A stretch of 8,024 nt of DNA, from contig WRBG01000088.1 in the NCBI GenBank assembly GCA_009784635.1, forward strand, positions 1 through 8,024, written 5' to 3'. Below are positions 1 through 5,990 of this stretch, piece after piece. The notes beneath the pieces were generated by a model. The model saw only the letters and a list, made by a program, of their open reading frames with translations. It was not told the DNA's origin and did not search any database. Source of the stretch: Bacteroidales bacterium (GTDB lineage: Bacteria > Bacteroidota > Bacteroidia > Bacteroidales > UBA932). A program made the position numbers and the translations under genes. Numbering within the stretch: the first letter of the stretch is position 1; every line of letters starts with the position of its first letter.

Positions 1-479
1 ATTAGGGGAATGGCGCAAAAAGCGCAGCTCCGGTCGCAGCCTTCGGATATTTTAAGGTAGGCGTAATGCGCGGGCGTAGAGAGCAACCGTTCCGACTCCA
101 CATCTGCCTGCCATGCATGCCCTATCGCCTTGAGTACCATAGCCGGTTCATTGGCGCCCCAAAAGCCGTCTACTTCGGGAATCTCTGCCGCCAGCGTTTG
201 GGCGTAGCGCTGAGAAAGGCATCCGAACACCAACAACCGCTGCACGGCGCCTCTTTTTTTAGCCTCCACACCGCCCAAAATCGCCTCGATGGATTCCTCC
301 TTGGCGTCTTGAATAAATCCGCAGGTATTCAGTATCAGAATATCGGCTTGAGTATGGGGCAAAATTTCCCGTTCCAGCAACACCCGATGACCTCCTGCTT
401 CTATCTGCTTGGCCAAACGCTCCGAATCCACCCTATTCTTTGAACAGCCTAAGGTGTTGATAATAATTGTTTTTTGCAT
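1..479 (-). CDS. rimO: Ribosomal protein S12 methylthiotransferase RimO, N-terminal part (cut by the window edge)
   Basis: RimO is a cytoplasmic radical-SAM enzyme that adds a methylthio group to a conserved aspartate of ribosomal protein S12. The 159 visible residues begin MQKTIIINTLGCSKNRVDSE. They show the N-terminal methylthiotransferase domain with its three iron-sulfur cysteines at C12 (LGCSKN), C53 (NTCGF) and C87 (FGCLSQ). The radical-SAM motif follows at about 148-155 as GCDRSCAFCAIP, giving CxxxCxxC, the SAM-cluster ligands. The LGCSKNxVDSE signature and IPL context favour RimO over the tRNA enzyme MiaB. The rest of the radical-SAM domain and the TRAM domain lie beyond base 1. The ATG at 479 overlaps the stop of the upstream DUF5606 gene by one base (TGATG), which implies translational coupling at the end of the nusB operon. 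The gene reads leftward without a break to the edge. Confidence 0.95.
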   Translation of the reverse strand, partial: MQKTIIINTLGCSKNRVDSERLAKQIEAGGHRVLLEREILPHTQADILILNTCGFIQDAKEESIEAILGGVEAKKRGAVQRLLVFGCLSQRYAQTLAAEIPEVDGFWGANEPAMVLKAIGHAWQADVESERLLSTPAHYAYLKISEGCDRSCAFCAIPL

Positions 480-895
480 CATTCACCGACCGGAGACTCT
501 TCTTCTTCAAAGTCTAATGAGTCGTTGTTGCGGAGCAGGCAAAACCACTCCAGCACTTTTTTCATGTGGGACACATAAAAACGGTCTCGGTCGTAATCGG
601 GAATCAATTCCTCAAAAAACGCCTTTAGTATAGAGGAATCGGACTTGGGCGCGGGAATCTCCCTTTCGGGAGGTAGGTTCTTGATGCGCTCCAGCGCCTC
701 TTTCAAGCGTAATTCTCCGGTATCGGTAAAAATAGCGATATCGGCCAACGAAGTTATCTTGGTCCGGGCGCTCATACAGCTGCGCTTTTTATCGGCAAAA
801 GATTCTACAATCACGCCGTTTTTGGATTCCGAAAGAAACAAATACAAACCCGGATGCCCCGGCGCCGCCAATACTTTTTTTAAATCAATCTTCAT
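479..895 (-). CDS. DUF5606 family protein of Bacteroidota, 138 residues
   Basis: This is a conserved Bacteroidota protein with no established biochemical function. The start used is the ATG at 895, giving MKIDLKKVLAAPGHPGLYLF, which matches the usual beginning of the family (a D/L-K-K-x-L-A stretch followed by G-x-P-G-L-Y). An in-frame extension to 1015 exists but lies wholly inside coaE and does not look like the family. The N-terminal third looks like a small beta-rich domain (GLYLFLSESKNGVIVES), followed by a helix-rich part with VSHMKKVLEWFCLL near 108-121 and an acidic tail (DFEEEESPVGE). There is no signal peptide or membrane segment, so it is presumably cytoplasmic. The start overlaps the coaE stop by four bases (ATGA) and the stop overlaps the rimO start by one base, so it is co-translated with both. 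The family call comes from recognition of the sequence pattern. Confidence 0.85.
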   Translation of the reverse strand: MKIDLKKVLAAPGHPGLYLFLSESKNGVIVESFADKKRSCMSARTKITSLADIAIFTDTGELRLKEALERIKNLPPEREIPAPKSDSSILKAFFEELIPDYDRDRFYVSHMKKVLEWFCLLRNNDSLDFEEEESPVGE

Positions 896-1485
896 ATATA
901 CATGTTTAATGTTATCATTTCTTGATGCACCCGCAAGACTTGGGGCAACAGGGGGATTTTTCCGTCCGAATAAACCACAAAGTCGGACTTGGCCTCCCTC
1001 ATGGCATCGCTCCATTGCTTGTCCATCCTCCTTTGGGCGTCTTCGATTCCGGTTTTATCCCGACCATGGATGCGCTCCAAACGCAGGGCAGCCGGAGAAG
1101 AAACCGTGAGCATTTTGTCCACTGCCGAGGCAAAAGGCGTTTCGAGGATAATGGCGGACTCCATGACCACATAAGGCGCGTCCTGCCGGACTTTCCAGTC
1201 TGTGAAGTCGCCGATAACCACCGGATGCACCAAACGGTTCACCTGCTCCAACAATCCTCGGTCAGAAAATATCTTGGCCGCCATCACTTCCTTTTGCAAG
1301 CGTCCGTCCTTAAAAATGTCGGCCCCCAGCAAGGAAGTCAGCGCCTGTTTGAGCTTTTCATCCCGCCCATACAGCAATTTTGTTTGGGTGTCCGCTTCAT
1401 ACACAGGTATACCCAGCGCGGTAAATATACGCGAAACATAAGATTTACCGCTGCCTATACCTCCGGTGATGCCAAGACACAGCAT
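892..1485 (-). CDS. coaE: Dephospho-CoA kinase
   Basis: CoaE catalyses the last step of coenzyme A synthesis, ATP-dependent phosphorylation of the 3'-hydroxyl of dephospho-CoA in the cytoplasm. The 197-residue product has the normal family length. It starts with a P-loop at residues 5-15 (GITGGIGSGKS). D32 in VYEADTQTK corresponds to the family's DAD substrate-site region. LVHP at 85-88, the ESAIILE strand at 109-115, a lid-type RIHGRDK stretch at 138-144 and RRMDKQ at 152-157 are all family hallmarks. Where many members read VI-x-N-x-G near the end, this one has VVYSDG, a small deviation. The ATG at 1485 lies 3 bases after the yajC stop, and the TGA overlaps the DUF5606 start by four bases, so it sits inside a tightly packed operon. 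Confidence 0.95.
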   Translation of the reverse strand: MLCLGITGGIGSGKSYVSRIFTALGIPVYEADTQTKLLYGRDEKLKQALTSLLGADIFKDGRLQKEVMAAKIFSDRGLLEQVNRLVHPVVIGDFTDWKVRQDAPYVVMESAIILETPFASAVDKMLTVSSPAALRLERIHGRDKTGIEDAQRRMDKQWSDAMREAKSDFVVYSDGKIPLLPQVLRVHQEMITLNMYI

Positions 1486-1488
1486 GGT

Positions 1489-1809
1489 TTATCGGGCCGC
1501 GGGCATATCGGAAGGGTCGCGCACCACCGAGCCTTTGTCTACCCTCAACTTCACATTATTGTCAACCTCTACCAATACAGAGGTTTCTTTTATCTCTACT
1601 ACCGTGCCGTAGATACCTCCGGATATCACCACTTTAGCACCTTTTTGCAGGGAGCTTTGAAACGCCCGCAATTCTTTTTGGCGCTTTTGCTGGGGGCGAA
1701 TCATTAAGAAATACATCACCGCAAAAAGAGCGACCATCATTAAAAGGAAACTGTAATTCCCGCCCATTCCCGGAGCAGACGCATCTGCTTGTAATAATAC
1801 TTTGAACAT
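1489..1809 (-). CDS. yajC: Preprotein translocase accessory subunit YajC
   Basis: YajC is a small inner-membrane protein associated with SecDF and the SecYEG translocon, a non-essential accessory in protein export. The 106-residue product has a short N-terminal segment, a single transmembrane helix at about 20-37 (NYSFLLMMVALFAVMYFLMI), then the hallmark basic RPQQKRQKE at 38-46. A cytoplasmic beta-rich domain with GAKVVISGGIYGTVVEI and a VEVDNNVKLRVDKGSV stretch follows. This order and length are typical of the family. It lies 28 bases after nusB in an A/T-rich gap and 3 bases before coaE, in the same direction. In other Bacteroidales as I recall them, a YbbR-like gene often sits between yajC and coaE; there is none here. 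Confidence 0.95.
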   Translation of the reverse strand: MFKVLLQADASAPGMGGNYSFLLMMVALFAVMYFLMIRPQQKRQKELRAFQSSLQKGAKVVISGGIYGTVVEIKETSVLVEVDNNVKLRVDKGSVVRDPSDMPAAR

Positions 1810-1837
1810 TGCTTTTATTTTTTAATTATTTAATTGT

Positions 1838-2779
1838 TTAACATTCGATTAATCCTCTTCCTTCCTTGACAATCCGCCCTTCTTCTTTAAGGTGCTGTAC
1901 AATCTTATCCAAAACGCCGTTTACAAAGACTTTGCTGTTGGGCGTGCTGTAATACTTAGATAGCTCCACCGCCTCGTTGATGCTGACCTTTACAGGGATG
2001 GAGGGAAAATGCAGCACTTCTGTAATGCCCAAGACAATCAAGCAAATATCCGTAGTCGCCATCCGGTCCGAATCCCAATTGTGGGCAAACCTGCCCAGCA
2101 GTTCCAAATATTCGTCGTAATGCAACAACGACCGCTCCAAAAGCCTCAAGGCATAGCTTTTATCATCTTCCTGCTTAAACATGGGGGGATGATTCCACGC
2201 AAGGTCCTCCTTGGCTTCTCCCAAGGTTTTTAAAATCACGCCCAACACATAAGCCAATTCATCGGCCCAGTACAGGTTTTGGTCTTCCAGCATCTCAAGC
2301 AACGCCTCGTTGTCTTCCAGCTCGGTTTCGTACAGAGCAGCCAGCAGAGACGAATCTTCTTCAAAAGAAACCTGCCCCGACTCCATATAAGCCACAAATC
2401 GGGGATGAGACTGAAAGTCGGTATACAGTTTCCTCAGAAAAGTCGGATGGTCCGGCCAATGCAGGCTTTTTTTGCTCCCCGGCTTCCAAACGGCTTTGTC
2501 GGCTTCTAAGGCTGCTATCGCCCTGTTTTGCACAAATTTAAGATTAGGATTGATTTCATGGGGCTTGGGGTGGAACTTTTGCAGACCGGTTTTTATCTTG
2601 GCTAAACCGTAGTTTTTTAAGGCTATGGGCAACGCGAGCAGCAGGAAGTACAGCTCCATCGTCTTGTCAAAACTCCTCAACAGCTCCTCTCCGGCGCCTG
2701 TCAAGGCACGGGCATCAGCGTGTATCCTACTAAATAACAACTTAAAAACTTTGATACGAATCAGGCGGCGATTTATCAT
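1838..2779 (-). CDS. nusB: Transcription antitermination factor NusB, long Bacteroidota form
   Basis: NusB, with ribosomal protein S10 (NusE), binds boxA of rRNA leaders and takes part in antitermination; it is cytoplasmic. The product has 313 residues, about twice the length of proteobacterial NusB, as is usual in Bacteroidota. The start MINRRLIRIKVFKLLFS matches the first RNA-binding helix. The C-terminal 80 residues carry the classic NusB core: DRMATTDICLIVLGITEVL, then IPVKVSINEAVELSKYYS at about 262-279 and SKVFVNGVLDKIV at about 282-294. The middle part is the lineage-specific helical insertion. It is the first gene of the minus-strand operon, with a consensus -7 element 28 bases before its ATG. 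Confidence 0.96.
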   Translation of the reverse strand: MINRRLIRIKVFKLLFSRIHADARALTGAGEELLRSFDKTMELYFLLLALPIALKNYGLAKIKTGLQKFHPKPHEINPNLKFVQNRAIAALEADKAVWKPGSKKSLHWPDHPTFLRKLYTDFQSHPRFVAYMESGQVSFEEDSSLLAALYETELEDNEALLEMLEDQNLYWADELAYVLGVILKTLGEAKEDLAWNHPPMFKQEDDKSYALRLLERSLLHYDEYLELLGRFAHNWDSDRMATTDICLIVLGITEVLHFPSIPVKVSINEAVELSKYYSTPNSKVFVNGVLDKIVQHLKEEGRIVKEGRGLIEC

Positions 2780-2807
2780 GAAAAGAATAAAAAATAAATA
2801 ATTTTTG

Positions 2808-2815
2808 CAAAGATA
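2808..2815 (-). promoter_or_regulatory. Promoter -7 element for the nusB operon
   Basis: Read on the minus strand this is TATCTTTG, an exact match to the Bacteroidota -7 consensus TAnnTTTG. It ends 28 bases before the nusB ATG at 2779, so transcription should start near 2801. The -33 region (about 2835-2838 on the minus strand) is a T-run instead of a clear TTTG. The call rests on the consensus and position only. Confidence 0.6.
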
Positions 2816-2818
2816 CGG

Positions 2819-2846
2819 TTTTGGCTGTAAAAAAACTGTATATTTG
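2819..2846 (+). promoter_or_regulatory. Promoter for the DUF3276 gene
   Basis: TATATTTG at 2839-2846 matches TAnnTTTG, and TTTTG at 2819-2823 is a possible -33 element. The spacing between them is 15 bases, shorter than the usual value of about 19, so the upstream half is doubtful. The predicted start near 2853 leaves a leader of about 18 bases before the ATG at 2871. It lies back to back with the nusB promoter. Confidence 0.55.
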
Positions 2847-2870
2847 CCATGTTTTTGTAAAAACCAGTTT

Positions 2871-3206
2871 ATGTACTTCGATAATTATGACCAAGCGGGG
2901 GGAGCGGAACGCAACGGCGAAGATGTTTTCTCCAAGCCGGTGCGGGCAGGAAAACGCACCTATTTCTTTGACGTAAAAGCCACTAAAGGAAACGACTATT
3001 ACCTGACCATCACCGAGAGCAAGAGGCGCACCGACAGGGATGGTCGCTTTGTGTACGACAAGCACAAAATATTTCTCTACAAAGAAGATTTTGAGAAATT
3101 TACTCAAGGATTAGAAGAGGTAATCCAATTTATTAAGGCCAACTGCCCCGTGGACTACGTGCCTCGGGATTACTCTAATTTGGAGTTCGAGGATTTGGAC
3201 GGTTAA
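2871..3206 (+). CDS. PUR-alpha-like DUF3276 family protein
   Basis: The 111-residue product belongs to a bacterial family (DUF3276) related in fold to the eukaryotic nucleic-acid-binding PUR proteins; the family is thought to bind single-stranded DNA or RNA, but its cellular role is not settled. The PUR-like unit spans roughly residues 19-92. It begins VFSKPVRAGKRTYFFDVKAT, followed by a strand NDYYLTITESKRR, a second sheet segment RFVYDKHKIFLYKEDFEKF and an amphipathic helix GLEEVIQFIKAN. The acidic tail is EFEDLDG. The ATG at 2871 was chosen over an upstream in-frame ATG at 2805 because the latter would place the start before the promoter's -7 element and adds 22 residues unlike the family. 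The last 32 bases overlap the 3' end of the convergent histidine kinase gene. Confidence 0.9.
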   Translation: MYFDNYDQAGGAERNGEDVFSKPVRAGKRTYFFDVKATKGNDYYLTITESKRRTDRDGRFVYDKHKIFLYKEDFEKFTQGLEEVIQFIKANCPVDYVPRDYSNLEFEDLDG

Positions 3207-5172
3207 GCCCAAACCAAAACCTGCTTCCTTTTCCTTCTTCGCTTTCTATACAGAGGCGACTGCCGTGTTTTTCTAACATTTCTTTGCAAACAATTAAGCC
3301 AAGTCCGCTGCCTTGTTCGCCGGATGTGCCCGTGTGGGAATGGGCGTTGTCCAACCGGAAAAGTTTTTGTAACTGCTCGCTGTTCATGCCCGTGCCGGTA
3401 TCGCTTACAGAAACGGCGTAGCCTCCGGTGGTGGATTCAACCGTAAATGAAACCTGTCCGCCTGCGGACGTAAATTTCACGGCGTTGGTAAGCAGGTTAC
3501 GCACAACGGTAGAGAGCATGTTGCTGTCGCCAACGACCAACGCTTCGTCGGGAATGTGGTCAATGAGCGTAACGCCTTTTTTGGCGGCTATATTGCGAAC
3601 CAACAAAATATCGGCGCGTAGGCGGGCGGCAAGGTAAAACGGCTTGGGTTCGTAGGTCATGCGTCCGGTTTGAAGCCTTGCCCAACCCAACAGGTTATAA
3701 ATAAGTCCGACATGTCCTTCGGCCGACTGTAACAATTCGTTGACGTATTCGCTCAATGTATCTGTATCCCACGAACGGATATGATTGACGAGTGTCTGCA
3801 AGGCGTCTCGTTGCGCCACGGCGGGATTATTCAAGTCGTGCGAAACGATACTGAAAAACTTGTCTTTGGTGGCGTTCATTATCGAAAGGGCGTCGTTGCG
3901 TTCCGCAAGGGCGCGGTTGCGGCGGTTACGAAGCGAAACAATGTAGATGAGCAGCGCTAACAGCAAGCTTGCCGCTACCAAACCGCCAAGATACAGATAT
4001 TGCCGCGACTTCTGCCGGTCTATCTCTGACTGTTGCCGCTCAATCTCTAATTGTTTTTCGGCTGTTTCGTACCTTACTTGAAAATCGTTGATTTGTCGCT
4101 GCGTGGTTTCCTTGAAAATGCTGTCATTAATAACGGTATATTTATTCAAGTAGGAAAAAGCCAAGTCGTTTGATTTGAGTCTATGGTAAGCATCGCTCAA
4201 ACTGCGGCAGGCATCGCGGTAAAAGGGCAAGAAGCCGTTTTGTTCTGCCATTTCTTCACAGTTTTTTAAAGACGCAATCGCCTCATTCAAACGCCCTTCC
4301 CTTAAATGCAGCCGTCCCAACGCAAGCAAGGTACTTGCCACGTTATAGGTTCGTCCGTTGTTTTCAAAAAAGACGAGCGATTGGCGATAACAGTGTTCTG
4401 CGTTTTTCAAACTGTCCAATTCAATATATATATCGCCCATTATCGAAGTATGAACGGCAATACGTTCTTCTCTAAGTCTTTGTTGTTCTATTTTTTCGTT
4501 TTGCAACAACGCCTCTTTTATCAACGGCAACGCTTTTTCTGCATCAATATACGAATATCCCCTTGCCAACTGCGCAAGCCGACTTGCGTATTGTAACGGA
4601 CGATTGAGCGGACGTTCAACCTTTACGGCTTCTTCAAAAAATTGTATTGCCAAGTCCCTTTTTCCCCATTGGGTATATACCACGCCCAAATTGTTGAGCG
4701 TACTGCTTAAACCCTCGTTGTCGCCTGCGTTCGTTTCCCATTCATAATTTTTCATCATATACGCAACGGCGTTTTCGTGGTCGCCCAAGCGCGCATAATT
4801 GGTTCCAATGGTGCCGTTCAGCTTATTCACAGAACGATGTCTTCCGAGTTTTTCATAAATATCAATCGCCTGTTTCAGCCATTCAATACTTTTGGGATAA
4901 TTTGATGCTACAAACTCATAATAAGCCCCCACAACCTCAATAACGGACGCATCAATGTATTCCCGCTCATCGGCAGGTTTGACATAAAACAGACTGTCGG
5001 AAACCGACATTTCGTAAGCGTAAGCAAATATTTCATTAGCGGCAACAATACGCGCTGCGCCCGATGAAGCGCGATAAACGGCATACAGACTGTCAATGGT
5101 TTGTGCCTGCGCATGAAGCACGAAAAACAGCAAAACAATGGTAAAAGCCTTTTTCAATTTTTGATTTTCCAT
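3175..5172 (-). CDS. TPR-containing sensor histidine kinase
   Basis: This is the membrane sensor of a two-component system. Residue numbers are from the ATG at 5172 (665 residues). An N-terminal signal peptide (AFTIVLLFFVLHAQAQ, cleavage near 24) is followed by an extracytoplasmic region of several tetratricopeptide repeats at about 75-355. Clear units include LNNLGVVYTQWGKRDLAIQF and TLLALGRLHLREGRLNEAIA. A charged coiled coil at about 357-390 leads to one transmembrane helix at about 392-413. The cytoplasmic kinase has the H-box FFSIVSHDLNNP with phospho-acceptor H445, the N-box NLLTNAVKFT near 559, the G1 motif VSDTGTGM near 589-596 and the G2 motif GSGLGL near 621-626, so it looks catalytically intact. 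The ATG lies 2 bases after the regulator's stop; a TTG at 5178 would instead overlap that stop by four bases. The ligand is unknown; TPRs suggest sensing through protein or peptide contacts. Confidence 0.94.
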   Translation of the reverse strand: MENQKLKKAFTIVLLFFVLHAQAQTIDSLYAVYRASSGAARIVAANEIFAYAYEMSVSDSLFYVKPADEREYIDASVIEVVGAYYEFVASNYPKSIEWLKQAIDIYEKLGRHRSVNKLNGTIGTNYARLGDHENAVAYMMKNYEWETNAGDNEGLSSTLNNLGVVYTQWGKRDLAIQFFEEAVKVERPLNRPLQYASRLAQLARGYSYIDAEKALPLIKEALLQNEKIEQQRLREERIAVHTSIMGDIYIELDSLKNAEHCYRQSLVFFENNGRTYNVASTLLALGRLHLREGRLNEAIASLKNCEEMAEQNGFLPFYRDACRSLSDAYHRLKSNDLAFSYLNKYTVINDSIFKETTQRQINDFQVRYETAEKQLEIERQQSEIDRQKSRQYLYLGGLVAASLLLALLIYIVSLRNRRNRALAERNDALSIMNATKDKFFSIVSHDLNNPAVAQRDALQTLVNHIRSWDTDTLSEYVNELLQSAEGHVGLIYNLLGWARLQTGRMTYEPKPFYLAARLRADILLVRNIAAKKGVTLIDHIPDEALVVGDSNMLSTVVRNLLTNAVKFTSAGGQVSFTVESTTGGYAVSVSDTGTGMNSEQLQKLFRLDNAHSHTGTSGEQGSGLGLIVCKEMLEKHGSRLCIESEEGKGSRFWFGLNRPNPRTPN

Positions 5173-5174
5173 GC

Positions 5175-5837
5175 TCAATTCTCCACTCTAATAATTCCGT
5201 TTTTGAGCGCGTACTGTACCATCTCCAACGTGTTGTTGATGCCGATTTTTTGAAATATCCGCTCTTTATGCGTATTGACGGTATTGGGGCTAATGCCGAG
5301 CCGTGCAGCTATTTCTTTGCACAGCAAACCGTCTCGGCAAAGTTCAATAACTTCGCGTTCGCGTTTGGAAAGCTCAATGGAAACGGCTGTCGTTCTTGTT
5401 TTGGTTTTATATACATCGTACATGACCCACGCAATATCGCGTCCAAAATATTCCAGACCGCTCATCACGGCGCGAATGGCTTCGGCAAGTTCGTCAAAGT
5501 CGCCGTTCTGTTTGCTGATGAAGCCATCTATACCCGCTTCGAGCATGGATGTAACCGCTTCGGCAGAATTTTCGCCGGAAATGGCAAGGACTTTCATGTT
5601 GGGATAATCGCGGCGAAGTTGTCGGGCTATATCTGCCCCTCCCATGTCGGGCAGGTTGATGTCTAAAAGCACAAGGTTGGCCGAGGTGGATGCGAGCAAT
5701 GCAAACAATGCCTTTCCGCAATCGGCTTCACCTGCGATGGTAATGTCGGGATGACCATTTTGAAAGGAGGCCTTCAATCCCAAACGGAATAAACGATGGT
5801 CGTCCACCACTATCACCTGTATTGTGTCTGTTTTCAT
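5175..5837 (-). CDS. NarL/LuxR-family response regulator
   Basis: This is a cytoplasmic DNA-binding response regulator of 220 residues, probably phosphorylated by the kinase encoded 2 bases downstream. The receiver domain (about 5-125) has the acidic pair D12-D13 (VIVVDDHRLFRLGLK), phospho-acceptor D59 (LVLLDINLPDMGG), a switch serine at 87 (LAISGE) and K109 (FISK). A LuxR-type helix-turn-helix occupies about 154-215: ELSKREREVIELCRDGLLCK, then EIAARLGISPNTVNTHKERI and FQKIGINN, with all the usual hydrophobic positions. The ATG at 5837 was preferred to an upstream in-frame ATG at 5867 because a consensus -7 element at 5857-5864 lies between them and the extra ten residues do not resemble a receiver start. 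A palindrome upstream suggests autoregulation, by inference. Confidence 0.95.
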   Translation of the reverse strand: MKTDTIQVIVVDDHRLFRLGLKASFQNGHPDITIAGEADCGKALFALLASTSANLVLLDINLPDMGGADIARQLRRDYPNMKVLAISGENSAEAVTSMLEAGIDGFISKQNGDFDELAEAIRAVMSGLEYFGRDIAWVMYDVYKTKTRTTAVSIELSKREREVIELCRDGLLCKEIAARLGISPNTVNTHKERIFQKIGINNTLEMVQYALKNGIIRVEN

Positions 5838-5856
5838 GTACTTATAAAAATATGGA

Positions 5857-5864
5857 CAAAAGTA
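5857..5864 (-). promoter_or_regulatory. Promoter -7 element for the two-component operon
   Basis: On the minus strand this reads TACTTTTG, matching TAnnTTTG. It ends 19 bases before the regulator's ATG at 5837, with a start expected near 5851. No TTTG-like -33 element is visible at the right distance, as is common for activator-dependent promoters. The imperfect palindrome at 5886-5905 ends 21 bases upstream of it. Confidence 0.55.
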
Positions 5865-5885
5865 CAAAATATTTTTTAATCCCGC

Positions 5886-5905
5886 TGTGGTAAAAATTCA
5901 CCACA
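5886..5905. promoter_or_regulatory. Palindromic operator copy 1 (imperfect)
   Basis: TGTGGTAAAAATTCACCACA is a 9-2-9 inverted repeat with one broken pair; it differs from copy 2 at a single base (A for G at its seventh position). Its centre is about 44-45 bases before the predicted start of the leftward two-component operon. NarL-family regulators are known to bind inverted half-sites separated by 2 bp, so the neighbouring regulator is a natural candidate, but this is inference. Confidence 0.65.
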
Positions 5906-5909
5906 CCCT

Positions 5910-5929
5910 TGTGGTGAAAATTCACCACA
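5910..5929. promoter_or_regulatory. Palindromic operator copy 2 (perfect)
   Basis: TGTGGTGAAAATTCACCACA has perfect 9-base arms around a central AA. It is a direct repeat of copy 1 with a 24-base centre-to-centre spacing. Its right edge abuts the TTG at 5930-5932 that may serve as the -33 element of the rightward promoter, and its centre lies about 44 bases before the predicted rightward start, a position typical of class II-like activation. Confidence 0.7.
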
Positions 5930-5957
5930 TTGAGGCGGGGAAACACCCGTAATTTTG
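5930..5957 (+). promoter_or_regulatory. Promoter for the rightward surface-protein operon
   Basis: TAATTTTG at 5950-5957 matches the Bacteroidota -7 consensus TAnnTTTG, with TTG at 5930-5932 (17-base spacing) as a weak -33 element. The predicted start is near 5963, leaving a leader of about 27 bases before the ATG at 5991. The -33 element is directly next to operator copy 2. Confidence 0.6.
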
Positions 5958-5958
5958 C

Positions 5959-5976
5959 AGGGTCGAAACAGACCCT
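5959..5976 (+). other. Hairpin at the start of the rightward leader
   Basis: AGGGTC (5959-5964) and GACCCT (5971-5976) form a 6-base stem with the loop GAAACA. It straddles the predicted transcription start and is not followed by a T-run, so it is not an intrinsic terminator. If the transcript begins at its 5' base, it could stabilise the mRNA end; if transcription starts a few bases later, the hairpin does not form in RNA. Confidence 0.4.
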
Positions 5977-5990
5977 AAAAACGCAGGAAA

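Noticed and set aside
896..1015. An N-terminal extension of the DUF5606 protein to an ATG at 1015.
   Set aside because: The extra 40 residues lie inside the conserved coaE gene in another frame, do not resemble the family, and the ATG at 895 gives the normal family start with a typical 4-base overlap.
922..1707. A long plus-strand reading frame opposite coaE and yajC.
   Set aside because: It is antisense to two clearly recognised genes and its protein has no family-like features.
1810..1837. The A/T-rich gap between nusB and yajC as a terminator or promoter.
   Set aside because: No stem can be drawn and no TAnnTTTG element is present on the minus strand, so it looks like a plain intergenic leader.
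2805..2870. A longer DUF3276 protein starting at 2805.
   Set aside because: The added residues come from the promoter region, including the -7 element, and are not family-like.
5838..5867. A longer response regulator starting at 5867.
   Set aside because: The -7 element at 5857-5864 falls inside the extension, and the receiver domain begins normally from the ATG at 5837.
5886..5929. A CRISPR-like or terminator reading of the repeated palindromes.
   Set aside because: There are only two units with a 4-base spacer and no T-run. The position before two promoters fits operators, and neither flanking gene ends here.
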